DNA of 64,000 bases from Mixophyes australis (GCA_036250195.1 JAVHZZ010000003.1:88147418-88211417); one strand, 5' to 3'. Numbered from the stretch's first letter, positions 1 through 12,950 are shown. The notes: a model not told the origin generated them from the letters alone. A program made the numbers and translations.

Positions 1-460
1 TAGTCATTAATTAATCCCTTTAATACATAAGGTGAAGCCAAAAAGCCCTATGGGCGGACTAAACACTCACCCCCTATGTGTTCTCTTTTACAGGTGGACA
101 ATGTGCTGCTGACAACATACAGTGCAGAGGGGGTACAGTATACAGTTACAGAGGGGCTCTAAATTTATTGCTCTACAAGAATTACAGGTTTCTCAAGCAT
201 CACCAAACACATCCCACCCTCACACTGCTTCCATTCCTTTGTAATTAGCTACAGAACATTCATGAGCTTGGACCAGTTCAAGAAAACCCTTGGTGTCTAC
301 TGCAACAACTGCCAGTATCATCCAAGTTAGCAACAGAAGGTGACCACACTTTCACACTGATAATAGTTAATCCCACTATAGGCCAGTGAGTCTTAAAAAC
401 ATATTTTGACAAGCTCTGGTACAGGATAAAAGGCCATATTAAATACATTATTATGCACAT
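1..460. other. No recognisable feature
   Basis: AT-rich sequence. I see no coding, repeat or mobile-element signature that I can name. Confidence 0.4.
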
Positions 461-555
461 GCGATGTGCATACACTGTTCCTAGTGCGATGTGCATACAC
501 TGTTCCTAGTGCGATGTGCATACACTGTTCCTAGTGCGATGTGCATACACTGTTC
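461..555 (+). repeat. Tandem repeat, 25-bp unit, about 4 copies
   Basis: The unit starts GCGATGTGCATACACTG and repeats at 461, 486, 511 and 536 with almost no divergence. It is a small, homogeneous minisatellite. Confidence 0.9.
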
Positions 556-912
556 ATAGAAAGTCTTGTTACTCACTTGCACATTTTTCCACTTTTCCAT
601 ATAAAACCCCACCTACTTCAGACCTTCCACCACATTAAATAACGTACAACATTCCAATAGTTACCGTATCAAAGCAGTATTTCACAGTATACACATATAG
701 ATGTTATAAATAACTCACATTCACCACGTATATAGATATTTAAGTCAAAGTACGTTACTCACAATGCATATATATCTTCATTTACACATATAAATATATA
801 TAAAATTGTGCTCATACAGATCGCATACAGAGCCGGCTCGGTACTGTCACGTGCCCGCGTAATTGAAAATGAGGCAAAACGTCATTGCTCTGTCGCTTAC
901 CATCCAGCCAGG
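556..912. other. AT-rich, unassigned
   Basis: Low-complexity AT-rich DNA runs to about 830. A short GC-richer stretch leads into the hAT terminus. No gene is seen. Confidence 0.35.
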
Positions 913-1199
913 TCGCTGCAGTATTTGTCCGAAAGTGTATGAAAATAATATTGAGACCTGTGAGGTGGTCTAAATTGACTACAAATGACTTGAAATTAGT
1001 GTTATTGAGGTTAATAATAATGTAGGAATAAAAAAAGAGCAAAATTATGGGATTTTAGCATATTTTAGGATTTTTTCTAAAAAATCCAAAACCAAAACAC
1101 ACGAGGGCGGTTTTGCCAAAACCAAAGACAAAACCAAAACACGAAGCTAATCCAGATCTAAAACCAAAACCAGTTCACGGGGGTCAGTGAGCATCTCTA
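913..1199 (+). mobile_element. hAT element terminus (fragment)
   Basis: This stretch aligns by eye with 24,170-24,476 and more distantly with the terminal 300 bp of the large hAT at 51,530-51,820. All share a block like TGTGAGGTGGTC, then GAAATTAGTGTTA, then AAAACCAAAAC-rich subterminal repeats. It ends GTCAGTGAGCATCTCTA, a hAT-like terminus. No transposase coding sequence accompanies it, so it is a non-autonomous copy or a truncated 3' end. Confidence 0.7.
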
Positions 1200-3265
1200 A
1201 TAATTTTGTCTCACTACAAGCCATGCAACTGCAAACGTTATTTTGGGTTTGAACTTTGCTATAAACACTGACACATTTGTAACACCCTCTTTGGATATAT
1301 GTGCCTATGTGATGCCCCCTGGTGATGTTCCAATGAATAGAACCACATCTGATAAAGGCTAGTGTATAGTGCCATGACCAGAGCATTTAAATCCCCCTCC
1401 AATGTACAGGATAACTAAAATTTTAACAGTATGAAAAGAACTATTATCTCAGCTACCGAATACCCTTCCAATGCACCATGTGCTAGGAAGAACGGCAACA
1501 GCGGTATGACAGCATAAGTACCAAGAGGGAAGATACAGAAAGTAACTGTGATGAATGTGCAACCAGCCTGATCTGCTAGTTAGTAAATAAGTATCTTAGT
1601 AATGTCTGCTATAAGAAGCATCCCTAAAAGAGCATATCAGAGAGATTTGTCAACCCATAAGTACTGTGCGGATTAGAATGCAGAACAACTAAAGTGGAAA
1701 AATTCCAGGGCAAGAGAGAAGAACACGGTACAACTGAGACTGAAGGAGCATGAGACAGTGTGACAAAACCAGGTTGAAAGAGTGTCAGCTCTGGGGCCAC
1801 TGGAAAAGGAAATACTAATGAGAATTAGGCAACTAACTGCTAAAAATTGTTACATTTTATACAACAAAAAGCTAAATTAACCATATACTGCTACATCACA
1901 CTACTTTATATACAATTAGCTACAGAGGAAACATTTTAACTATCTCTCTATATGTATTTGGGATTGAAATGATCCCGCTAACTAAACACAGTTCCACAAA
2001 TGTAAGAATAATGATGATTCATATGCTTTTTGTGACACCTACTGTTTTGTATGTTTTTGTTAAATTGTAAATAATGTTTTGTTTAAAAAAAATTACATAC
2101 AAGACAAGAAACTAGAAAATGTTGCTATGACTTTTGCTGCTGAAGTGTAAGAAACTGCAAGTAAGATGTGCTCTATCATAAAAAATTGTTCTATAACAAC
2201 AGCACACCTGGATAGTGTATCAGCAAATGCTTTCCAGATTGTTTTAAATGGGAAAAATATGAAAGAGATGATGGTAGAGTAACAAGCAGCTGGCTAGTGA
2301 TAACAATTGTATATCTTTATGTGTGTCTGAATGGAAACAAACAGCCAGTGTAGCCCTTTCACCTCTTCCACATTAACTGCTCTTCAATACATCATTTTGC
2401 AATTTTAACCTGTTGGAAATAATAAAAACATATTTTCTTTTGTTGTAGTTTTTCCTATTATATTATTACCTAAAATGTGAAGTCAGTGGTACTTGTTCTA
2501 ACAACAGTAGCAGCATAAAGCTTCAACAAATTTTAGTGCACACTAAAATGTCAAATGATATCCAGGAAGGAAGATGCTATTGAAATCTACAGCAAATTAC
2601 ACAATTCATAGGTTCTAATTTGCTCTCTTTTTACATTTTTGCCAAGTTTGTATGGAATTTTTGTAATTATTGGAAAGCATCAAATTACTGAAAATTGTAG
2701 AATCCCGAAATATGACTAATCAGTTCACTTATCTCTGTTGATATTAATAATGCTGAAAGCACTGTTACAATAGAGTTTGATATGTCTACCACAATCTCTT
2801 TCTCCAATATTGTACAAACCAAAAAATGAACAAGTTGCTGATGGTTTTGGGGAAACTAAGCACATCATTGTCATGGAGACTATCCTATAGTATCCACAAG
2901 TACATATCAAAATGTACATGAGCAAGAATAAATGATTTTTTAAAAATTAAATAATAGCATTTTCATTTACAATAATGACATTTTCTTTTAAAGTATAAAG
3001 AATTTTTTTTCTGTTTTACTATTTTTTTAATTTTTGTAATATTGTTGGTGTCTGTTCTGTTCTGTTCTTTTCTTAGTTTGAAACCTTAACTTAGGCACAC
3101 ACACCATATGCAGACTGAGCCCCCTCTGTGTCAGAGGTTTAGGAAAAGTTTTAACCAGGAAATCCAGGTACATTTTCAAGCTATTTTCATACAGCGCCTT
3201 AAGCCTCATTGTTGTGAACAAATTACTACACCCTAACACAACGCTAAGAGACTTACTAACATTAT
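1200..3265. other. Unassigned AT-rich DNA
   Basis: I see no reading frame with recognisable protein similarity and no clear terminal or tandem repeat. Short open frames here are at chance level. Confidence 0.35.
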
Positions 3266-3925
3266 GGGCCTGATTCATTAAGGAATGTAAATGCCGATAT
3301 GTGCCGTATTTTGTGCAAAATGGCTCCGGGCATGCTCAGGAATGGACTATACGTCAGTGAACACAAGTGCATCCAATTCATCTTCATACACAAAGGCCAC
3401 TTCCGACAGCCTACAATTTCAAGGACGGATCGTGGAAGGCAAGTGGCGTAGGCACGTAGACTATGTGTAGTAAGAACGTGCCAAGGTTGAGCGCACGAAC
3501 GTCCATCCAAATCAAGCTCTGGGCATCTGTCAGGTAGGTGATTTTCAGCTGTATCACTTGAACCATCTACAGGGCATATGTAAGTGCTGATAAATAGTAA
3601 TGACGGTCATGTATCCATGCTAGAACATTTGCAATCAAGAGCAACTGTAAAATGCATTTTATGTACAGTAGGCATTAGTAACATCCTGAGAACTGTATTT
3701 CACCTAAAAAATTATTTTTGTAATGTTTTTTCATTAATGATTATATTATTAACAGGTGTTAATGTATTTAATAATGAAATTTTTTGCTGTGTGATCTGAT
3801 GATACTTTATCCATACAGATGCATTGTGCATATCCTGTAGTGTGTTGTGTCTGTCTGCATGCGGCAAATGCAGTATAGGCAAAATGTACTTACACCCATT
3901 TTCAACTTGAAATATTACTTATGAT
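3266..3925 (+). mobile_element. GGGCCTGATTCAT-type non-coding element, 3'-truncated
   Basis: It starts GGGCCTGATTCATTA and shares ordered blocks with 14,241-15,004 and 52,543-55,062: a GGGCATGCTCAG-like block, CACTTCCGAC, GTGCCAAGGTTGAG, a TACAGGGCA block and TTATTAATGATTATA. The other copy shows inverted ends, so this is a DNA-transposon-like repeat. The right terminus is missing here. No transposase is encoded. Confidence 0.65.
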
Positions 3926-4282
3926 CCTCTTTTGCATTCAACAGCCAATCATGTTAGAGAAATACTAAAAAAATATTCCATGAACTAAATATTACAGCCT
4001 ATTTAACAAATAAAGAAATAGTGATATTTTCTGCCTTATTTTATTTAATAAATACAACCAATAAAATGAAATGTTTAAAGCAAACTGTCGCGAGATCAGG
4101 GTACTGATGCTATCTCCTCAGGTAGGAACGGCACTTTAACATAGCAGTCATAAAATGCTACAGAAGTTCAATGTTCTGGTACATCTAGCCTTAGCTAAAT
4201 ACAATAAAAGAACAAAATAAAACAACAAAATAAAACCTAGCCTATCTGGCCCTCACTAATACATTAGAGAATCCCACTCTAA
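3926..4282. other. Unassigned
   Basis: AT-rich sequence with nothing recognisable. Confidence 0.3.
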
Positions 4283-5295
4283 GGGCTAGATTTACTATCA
4301 GGCGTGTTTGTAAACCCGCCGAATTTCGGCGGGTTTGGCGGCGGTTTAGCCATCGCCGGATTTACTAAAGCTAAACCCGCCGTCCAAACGGCCAGAAATG
4401 ATGTTTTCAAACCCGCCTCTGTATAAAGCGCCATGACGGTTTCAACAATGTTCAACATACAAACAGCCGGATTTACTATTAGGGGGTTTATAAAGCCGCC
4501 GGAAAACCGCCATTCAATAGACCAAAATGAAAGCGCTGCTTGTGAGCAGCGAGATTGTTCAAACAGTGTGCTGTTTCAGATATTTGGTCAATCAGAACAT
4601 AAGAGAAAGCACCTTTGATATTTTAATCATTTGGAAAATCATTATTTATTGCTAAAGGGACAAAATAAATGTAATAATAATTTATGAAAGAATTTTTTTT
4701 ATATTTTTTTTTTAAAGGGACACTGTTATAGCATTATATTTTGTAGAAAATGTGAATATATAATATTATTAACTGATTGTTAATGGTGGATATAATTATT
4801 TATGTTGCACAATTTGTCATGACATATTGTCCAAATAATGTAATAATTTAATAATTTTATCCCCTTTATATAATGAAATTTTTTTATTCCCTCATAAGAT
4901 AATATTTTATTCATTTTGCCCCTTAATCAATAAATAATGATTGCCAACATAATTTAAATGTCAATGGTACTTTCTCTAATGTTCTGAATGGCAAAATAGT
5001 TCAAACAACATATTTAAGCTATCAAGCCATTCTGAAGCAGGTATTAAAACTGTCCTGTCCTGTCTTTTGGCTGGCGGTTTTGTGGCGGTTTTGTGGCGGT
5101 TTCATCCAAACCGCCGGCGGTTTGGACAAAACCGCCGGCGGTTTAGCTTTTTCAATCCGCCACACATCGCCAGTCATTTTAAATTGAAGCCTCAAGTCGC
5201 CCTATAGTAAATGCGGCGGTTTGAACCACTAAACCGCCAGCGATGAGTGGCGGTTTCAAACCGCCACCAAACACGATTCTTAGTAAATCTAGCCC
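4283..5295. mobile_element. 1-kb MITE with GGGCTAGATTTACTA TIRs
   Basis: The left end GGGCTAGATTTACTA is the exact reverse complement of the right end TAGTAAATCTAGCCC. Flanking TAA (4280-4282 and 5296-5298) is a 3-bp target duplication of the TWA type made by PIF/Harbinger transposases. The arms are full of GGCGGTTT/AAACCGCC repeats and include a near-perfect palindrome at 4312-4336. No transposase is present; the middle is AT-rich filler. The superfamily is inferred from the target duplication. Confidence 0.85.
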
Positions 5296-5298
5296 TAA

Positions 5299-5752
5299 GT
5301 GTAAGTGTAGGAGGACATAAGGTCCAGCTCACAAACAATAGCAGTTGACAAGTTTACTTCACCTACAACACATAGAAGTATTCTCCCTCTATGGAGGATT
5401 CCAGGTAATGAGAGAGACTTACTGAGCAAACTAAAGGTCAGAAGATACAAAATTGGCCTAATGAATGGAGACCCTATTGCTCTCTCCATTCACTCCAAGG
5501 AACCATTTAATCCAGCTCTTAATTAAGTCCAACACCAACAATTTCCCCTGGAGAAAAATCACATAGGTCAGAAACCTGATACTTACATACAGTCCATCAA
5601 TGACATTACCAGCATATCTGTCACAAAACATTTATTTTATATGTTTGACATTTCTAGGGTATATTGAAAAAGTGAGGGAAACTTCTGATTATAGTTGCTT
5701 GAACATTTTTAAATGGTTCAAAATTTGATAAAATGTTACCAGTTCAATGTCC
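5299..5752. other. Unassigned
   Basis: No coding or repeat signature recognised. Confidence 0.3.
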
Positions 5753-5955
5753 CTAGCTGTAACGCTCTTACCTTTTCTCGTTCCAGCACTGTCTCCTCTG
5801 TGCCGCTATCGGCACTTCCAGGTAGCGGGTCACATGACTCGGCTGTCAGGGCGGTTTTTTTTAATTTGCCTCTATATAACCTCAGCACTGACACTTGCTC
5901 AGTGTCAGTACAACTTTGTTGCTGTGCATCTGGCTCCCCTTTGCTGCTCCTTGTG

Positions 5956-6612
5956 TACAGTAATGGCCAAACGTTTTGAGAATGACACAAGTATTGCTTT
6001 TCACAACGTTTGCTGCTTCAGTACTTTTAGACCTTTTTTTATCAGATATTGCTATGGAATACGGAAGTAAAATTACAAGCATTTCATAAGTGTCAAAGGC
6101 TTTTATTGACAATTACATTAAGTTTATGCAAAGAGTCAATATCTGCAGTGTTGACCCTTTTTTTTTTAAGACATCTGCAATTCGCCCTGGCATGTTGTCA
6201 ATCAACTTCTGGGCCATATACTGACTGTTGGCCTCTCATTCTTGCCTAATCAATGTTTGGAGTTTGGCAGAATTTGTGGGTTTTTGTTTTTTCATCTGCC
6301 TCTTGGGGATTGTCCACAAGTTCTCAATGGGATTAAGGTCTGGGGAGATGCCTTGCCATAGACCCAAAATGTTGATGTTTTGATCCCTGAGCCACTTAGT
6401 TATCACTTTTGTCTTATGTTCTTGGATGGTTGGGAGAAGCTGCTCTTGGAGAATGCTTTGGTACATCTTTTGTGCAAAGCAATGAGGACTGCACATGTTT
6501 CCTTGCAGGTAACCATGGTTAACAGAGGAAGAACAATGATTTCAAGCACCACTCTCCTTTTAAAGCTTCCAGTCTGTTATTCTAACTCAATCAGCATGCC
6601 AGAGTGATCTCC
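5956..6612 (-). mobile_element. Tc1/mariner element, truncated, inside the LTR
   Basis: It begins after a TA with CAGTAATGGCCAAACG followed by TTTTGAGAATGACAC, a Tc1-type terminal repeat. The transposase remnant reads on the minus strand. The opposite terminal repeat is absent, so the copy is truncated at its 5' side near 6612, where LTR sequence resumes. It postdates the LTR it interrupts. Confidence 0.85.
6236..6612 (-). pseudogene. Tc1 transposase fragment
   Basis: The minus-strand frame contains PDLNPIENLW, the classic Tc1/mariner motif around the last catalytic acidic residue of the DDE domain. It is preceded by a CFAQKMYQSILQ-like stretch typical of the same domain. The N-terminal paired-like DNA-binding region and most of the catalytic core are missing. 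The frame also changes upstream, towards 6600, where family-like sequence continues without an open frame. The product cannot be functional. Confidence 0.85.
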
Positions 6613-7072
6613 TGCCTTGTACCGAACTTGGCCTGTTTGACTATGCATTGTTGGATTATACTGTGTATCGAACTTGGCTTGTCTGACGATTCCCTGCCTC
6701 ATATTCCATGTACCAGATCCTAGCCTGCCTGACTATTCCCTGTCTGATATTCCGTGTACCAGATTCTAGCCTATCTGACTATTCGCTATCTGATTCTCCG
6801 TGTTTCAGATCCTAGCCTGTCTGACTTATCTGCTGACCTTCAGTGTGGTTTACTGTGTTCCTGCCTACTCTCTGTCATAGCTTTTCCAGGATTTTTCCAC
6901 CTTCCTTCTAGAGCCTAGTGATACATCCTGACCTGTGGATGCCTGGCAGCAAAGTCCATCCTGCCTTTCGGCGGTACTTGGTGAATACCGGGGAATCCGT
7001 TAGACTCCGCGCCTCTGGTCTGCTAGTGCCAACTGAGTTTGACACATGTACCCTCTGAGTTGTAACACTAGC

Positions 7073-8486
7073 ATGTTCATGGTACAATCATAAATAGACC
7101 CTGATTGGTGGGTTTGAAATTTGAGGCTCCCATACACAATTCACATTCACAGTATTAGGTTGCTATTTGTCTTCGTGGTTTGTGTTTGCTTGAAAATTTG
7201 TGTTTTTAACTTTAAAATAAACAAAACTAAATAGTATTATTATTAATTAAAAGTATTTTAACTTTTTTAATCAAACTGCCAACACAATTATGTTCAAAGT
7301 ACACCATTTGCATATGATAATTTGCTTTTGCAATTAAAAAACACCAAAATATTTCAAATTTAACATTAACATGCGGGAACCAGCCTGCATGCGTGAAAGT
7401 AATCTCAAGCACAGTCAAACAGATTTTAACATGCTCAATTTTCTCAATTTTTTTCTGGTAGATTTTACAATTGTAAAATCAGCTTTAGTATCAAAACACA
7501 GCCGCTTTGGGCATCTCTACTTGTGAAAGCTTGTGCAGAGGAAAAAGCTACAATATTCAGATTGCTTCTTCTAGTGTAGTTTATGAGGAAATCGAATTGA
7601 TTGCTGTGGGCTAAAGCACAATTTAAAAAAATGTTCCTTTATAAATATGTAGCTCACAGCCTCCCACAACATTTGTGACCAGTCTCCAAATGCAAGTGTT
7701 TTAATACGTAAAATATTTTCAAAAAATGGCGCTATTAAAAAAGTAAATGCGCAAGCAGTGAAGGAACTACTGCCAATACAGGTTGTGTGGCTGTTATTGG
7801 GCACATAGGTGAGGGGAGCCTGGCAACACCAGGCCACCCTCCCTTAAACCCCGCACTGCTTGAAGAAGAGCAGGCTGGTGACCTCGAGTGGTTGGAGTGG
7901 CACTGCCAGGGTATCCACATTTTTTGCTATGTAGCCCAGTAATTATCTATTTATTATTTTTTTTGCACTACAAAGGTCCATGCTGAACCATATTGGGAAT
8001 ATCCATGTCTAACCCAGTTACAATTATGTGAACATTCCTCAACTGTATGTATCCTACACTTACCCAACCCTTCCCTCTCCATTCCACCTCAAGAAGTGTA
8101 AACAAGTGTTAGTGTAAGATACAGGAAAATAAAAATATAAAAACATGCATTGTCTTGATTGTGTGTGCTATAAATGTGTAAGATTTACATAAATGTTTAC
8201 CATTTAAATGGCCAAAATTATAATAATACTGCTGAACAATGGAATAATTCTCTATGGATGGAAGTAGCTGGTGATAAGGTAGAATCAGTAACTCTCGTAT
8301 AAGAAAATGGCAATGCTTGCTTGCATTCATCATCTTAGGTGGGAGGGAGTTATCAATCTTTTTCAGTGGCTACCATTATGCTATTATATGTAATAATTTA
8401 AAATGGTACTTTGATGATTCTTTACTTACATAGCACAAATATATTGTACAGAGATTTACCAAGACTGTTTTATCATGTACATCATC
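7073..8486. other. Unassigned AT-rich DNA
   Basis: No named element or gene is visible. Short open frames show no recognisable domain. Confidence 0.3.
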
Positions 8487-8637
8487 AGTTCCTGCTCCAG
8501 TGGAACTTGCAATCTGAATTCTCAATCTCACACTCACCGATTTGTGGGAGAAAACCGGAGCACCTGGTGCAAATCCACGCTAACACAGAGAAACATACAT
8601 GTCCGTAGTAATGCTATCTAGTAACCACTGTGCCATA
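8487..8637 (-). mobile_element. L2-like 3' fragment, minus orientation
   Basis: GTGGGAGAAAACCGGAGCACC followed by AATCCACGCTAACAC is the reverse complement of the block GTTTCCTCC...GGTGCTCCGGTTTCCTCCCAC. That block is seen on the plus strand near 63,615 and is common upstream of L2-type tails in frogs and fish. Only this central part is left. Confidence 0.6.
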
Positions 8638-9179
8638 ATGGCAATTACTCCTTCTTGTACATTGAATAACTAGTATGTAGTAGTAGCAGGTGGTGGTGGG
8701 TTATTAATATATGTTTTTGATTTTTTTTAAAAAAATAAAAAATTATTACTTCAGTATTTTTTTAGCTTATGTGAACCCACCATCGGCCGCCCCCCAAGTT
8801 CTGTGCAAGGAAATATGAACTACCTGCAAATGAAGCTTCCTTCCTTCAGACCTGTTGTAAGAAAAAAAGACTATTCATACCAGGGAACTCACCAGTGGAA
8901 AGATATAGCAAATGGTTCCCAAGGAATCTGATTATATCTAAGGTATCATACAAAATAGATGCTTCACTTGCAATAATAAAATAAAAAAAAATGAATAAAG
9001 CACTTTTTTTATCTTTAGTTAACAAGTGGGATTGCAGGAAATTTCAAATTGTGGTCATGTAGGCGTTGACAACACTAAATCTGCCCAAATCAAATTGCTT
9101 AGTCTATCTTAACATGATCTATGAACAGTTAAGTGCCAGAGCATTAGACTCCTTACCTGTACTCCAGTGTAAGTGTGTA
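8638..9179. other. Unassigned
   Basis: AT-rich with no recognisable gene or element. Confidence 0.3.
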
Positions 9180-9545
9180 TTTGGTGACTAATTACTGTAC
9201 ATCTAACCAGACCATTTCTGACCTCTCTTCTGCCTGCCATTTTGGTACTACTGTACATCTGGCTCTGATTGTTGATCACCTGACCTGTCCTGATGCTCCG
9301 CTCTGATCTTGAGTTCGGCATTTCACTTTACATCCATGTACCAGGTGCAGCTACGTTGACTACGTTGCCCTGCCCCAGCTTTTCACACCTGGGGCAGGGC
9401 AGAGAACTACGATCTGCAAAGCTACCAGCAGCAAAGCCCAAACTTGCTTGAGGTGTTCCCTGATGAATATAGGGGTTTTGTTAAACTCCGTGCCTCTACT
9501 ACTGATAGCACCAATCTATGTTGGTGTGACGAAACAAGTTTGATA
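9180..9545 (+). mobile_element. Degenerate gypsy LTR 3' part
   Basis: The block GCAGCAAAGCCCA... TGATGAATATAGGGG ... GTTAAACTCCGTGCCTC parallels the U5 region of the solo LTR at 6,950-7,015 and of the intact chromovirus LTR. It is older and diverged, and the ends are not resolved. A GC-rich inverted repeat (CTGCCCCAG...CTGGGGCAG) lies at about 9370-9400. Confidence 0.55.
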
Positions 9546-9639
9546 ACACCTTAACTAGCCTGCCCCTCGTTTCTCACAATATGGGGATTAAAACATGTAC
9601 TATTTATAGCCCTTGCTTTTGTTCCCCAGCTCAACAAAA

Positions 9640-10330
9640 TACAACTGCAGTTTCTAATTTTATGTGGATAAGGGGACATTGTAGCTCATTGTAAATATGC
9701 ATATTGTTTATTGTATCTTGTTGATATTGCATGGAAGCTGTTAATCATTGTCCTTAAAGTGAAGCCAGGTGGGATATGAGTAGGAATCAGGTTGCAAGAT
9801 ACTGGTGAAGGGAAGGCTAATTAGTATCCATTGTTCTCACTAGACTACTCCAGAGATTTGGTCTACAATCTAGCAGGGGATTTTCTGTGGACATACAGCT
9901 CATCTCTACTCTCCTCTCCAACCCTCTAGTCCAGGACTTACCAATGTTTAACAAAGATAGACCCATGGGTTTGCCCAGGGAGGGGGAAAACATTGTGGAA
10001 ATTTGACCAAAGATATTAGGATCCACTCCAGGGAGGGAGGGGATGTTCATTCTGGGAATTGATGGCTGGAAGCTGCAGGGTGGTTGGTTTTTAAGTTGTC
10101 GTTCTCTACCAGTGAAATGCATCAGCAGATCCATGGGTCGTCAAGTCCGGACAGCCAGATGATTGTAACTCCTTAAGCTGGTGGGGTAAGAGACAGATTA
10201 TGTGGTAAACCTGCCTGGAATTTAATTACTGTTTGTACATAATATTCTAGGGATTGTTTTTATGACAATAAATGTACTGCTGTACTTTTAACTGCATTTG
10301 CCTGAGTGACTAATAAGAACCCTAGAAGGT
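9640..10330 (+). other. Possible LTR-like sequence with polyadenylation signal
   Basis: The segment ends with a GACAATAAATG polyadenylation-type signal near 10,266, followed by a TTTGCCTGAGTGACTAATAAG stretch that resembles the R-U5 of retroelement LTRs. I could not find the element ends or a target duplication, so this is only a suggestion. Confidence 0.25.
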
Positions 10331-12777
10331 ACTAGGCTGACTTCCCTGGCATAGGAAGGCCCTCCTGCCAGAGTGAAGAGAGAAGAATTGGGACAGTTGG
10401 AAAAGAAAATCCATTAAAATCCTGGAAAATGTTGAATTGTCACCAACATCGGTGACAATTAAAAGAGTCTGGAGGTACACAACACATTGGAATTTGTATG
10501 GCATTTGGAGTGGATCAGTGCCAAAAAGAAGAAACTGTGTTGGATGAAAGATCTCTTGCACTGATGTTCAGAAAAGTCATGCATAACTGACAGCCACATA
10601 TAATACACAATGCAACAGACTAGATGCCAAAGGTTCTCTTGTTCTGACACATCAAAGTTTATAAACAATCTGCCATAATAATGGCTATGAAGGTAGGGTA
10701 CAATCAAATCAATTCCATTTTGACTTTGGGTTTCGCTTCTGCTCAGTATACCTGACTGTTGCCTAAAGGACATCTGTGAGGAAAGATAAGGGATGTTGGA
10801 TGGACATGGGTGGTAAGAGCAGTACTAGCCTGAAGCTTTAGGATGGGTTGAGCTTCAATATCTTTTAAAACTAAGGAAGAAGCCTATCCTTTGAGAGTCA
10901 TGCAGCTTAGTCTATTATCTCCACTACTCCACATGCTAGTTATAGCAGCTGTCTCAGCAGAACTGCAGGAATCTCAATTTCTTTGTGTATAATTAACACT
11001 ATGTGCTTTCCTTATTCAGATAATGAAGTATAAATCCAAATGCTCAAATTTAAAACATTTTAACCACTCAATCCAATATTAAGGGTTCAATTGAATTATT
11101 CAATGAAAATAGAAGTTTTAGGTGAAGTTATTGAACTAATTTGTCAAAGGGTATATTGGCTTTCCTTTAAAGGTGGAGGTGGGAGACAGCGGTGGAGAGA
11201 AAAAGGGAAGTTTGCTGAAAAGAAGAGGTCAAAAGATCAGTATTCAATTTAAAATCAGTGCTGTTCTGGGATGAGCATCACTGAATAGCAGCAGCTAGAC
11301 AGCATGTATCACAGATGAGTAACAGGCACATGACAATGCTCTTCCTTAGTGAGGAGCAACACTGTGATGTGCCAGTTACTAACACGTGAAATATGCTGTC
11401 TAGCAACAGAATTTGGGAAACATTGTTAAATAAATAATCAAATAAAAATAGCCCCAGGCTTGGTGCTGAGAGCCCTAGCAAATCCCTGCATGGTGCAGAC
11501 TGTGATCAGGATATGCATAGATGTGGTGGATTGCGCAATAAAATAGCCCAAAGCCTAGTGCTAAAAACATTAATCCTGGCCTCCGTGGTGGAGTAAGCTT
11601 CTAGAGGTATGCCAAGTCACCCTGCTTGTTCTGGGACGTGGTACAATGACGTTACCCCCGGCCATTGTTGGATATCCATCCCTGACCTCACCTTATGCAG
11701 TTTGAGGCTTTGTTCATTTAGTTATAACAGGGCTGGGGAATTTTGTTAGAGAGATGCACCTACTACCATAACACTCCCAGTACTCCTATAGAGAATAATA
11801 AATAATACCACCTACAGTCAAAGGTGTCCAATTTCTCACCATGAGTCAGGTCGGCGGTATCTTAGCGATGAAAATCGCTGTTAGGAGCCACAAATTAGAA
11901 CACTGAGGGTTTTATCATGCAAGTGATGTCAGCTAACATAAGCCAATATTGATTTTTTTCTAACAAGTGTTACTGCTTTAATGCTGGCATACAGTAGTGA
12001 TCCACTGTAAACACCAAATATATAGAGAGTAACCCATAACAATGTTTTTTTATAGCAATTCTTTTTTTTCCTTTGTTTAAAATTTTATACCGACATATGT
12101 AAACATTTTATTACATGGTTAAGGAATAGTAAATTTACAATTTTAAAATGCATTTTTATCAATAGGAAAAAAAATTGGCTTCATATGTTTGTCACAAATC
12201 TTGTTTTGTGTGTGAATTCTTCCACTAAAAGAATTCAGCTGCAGAAACAAAAAAAGGTGTAAAAGTGATTATTCATTTAACTTTCTAGACATTTCATCTT
12301 CAAAGAAAGTATTCATGTTGTCAATAAAATATCTGACCCATATGCTGTAACTTTTTGGATTTCCTCGTAGGAATTTGTCTCATTTCAGGGTTGAAGTAGT
12401 AAGAACAGTTTGCATATTGAAACAACTGTAGTTTAACTGAGCCCCCCTTGAAGAAGCGCCAATAAATTCAATGTCTGACCTAGTCCTAAACGCTGTTACA
12501 TTGACAAAGAGCCATTGATAATGGGTTGTTAACAGGTATGCAGCTGTATCTCGGCCATATGGGACTCTACAACTCGGAGAAAATAAAACTCACTTTACAC
12601 TAGAGTGATAACAAATTAGCCTTCCAGTTTGAATGTTGCTTACAATTATTCTAAAATATTCTACTGTTACAGAATTTACCTTAAAGGCTTATTTCTTTAA
12701 TTTGAAATGTAAAACAGTCCATTTTTTTGCAGCTGCAGACCATCACTGTGGGTTTTGAAAAGTGATAGAAAGACACT
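10331..12777. other. Unassigned
   Basis: No recognisable gene or element. A minus-strand open frame of about 100 codons at 10,459-10,773 has no domain I know and is probably chance. Confidence 0.3.
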
Positions 12778-12950
12778 GGGGTAAATTTATCAAGCTGCAT
12801 GTTTGAAAAAGTGGAGATGTTTCCTATAGCAACAAACAGATTGTATTTATCATTTATTTAGCACATTCTACAAAATGACAGCTAGAATCTGATTGACTGC
12901 TATAGGCAACATCTCTACTTTCCAAACTCGCAGCTTGATAAATTTGCCCC
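12778..12950. mobile_element. Palindromic MITE (X-box/CCAAT family), diverged copy
   Basis: The ends GGGGTAAATTTATCAAGCTG and CAGCTTGATAAATTTGCCCC are inverted. The interior holds the family's TTGCTATAGGCAAC-like arms around TCATTTATTTAGCACATTCTAC. It is the most diverged of the copies in this window. Confidence 0.75.

Larger units (their letters stand above)
5758..7067 (+). mobile_element. Solo LTR, Ty3/gypsy-like, carrying a Tc1 insertion
   Basis: The unit starts TGTAACGCTC and ends GTTGTAACA, and is flanked by the 5-bp direct repeat CTAGC (5753-5757 and 7068-7072). A CTATATAA box lies near 5873, with a TCAGTG initiator-like site about 25 bp downstream. Its 3' part carries GGTGAATACC followed by GTTAGACTCCGCGCCT, nearly the same as the U5 of the intact chromovirus at 44,160-44,215, so it is probably a relative of that sushi-type lineage. 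No internal region remains, consistent with LTR-LTR recombination. A Tc1 copy sits inside it. Confidence 0.85.

Noticed and set aside
9817..10134. Minus-strand protein of about 105 residues
   Set aside because: No recognisable domain. It sits in a stretch that may be an LTR, and its length is within chance.
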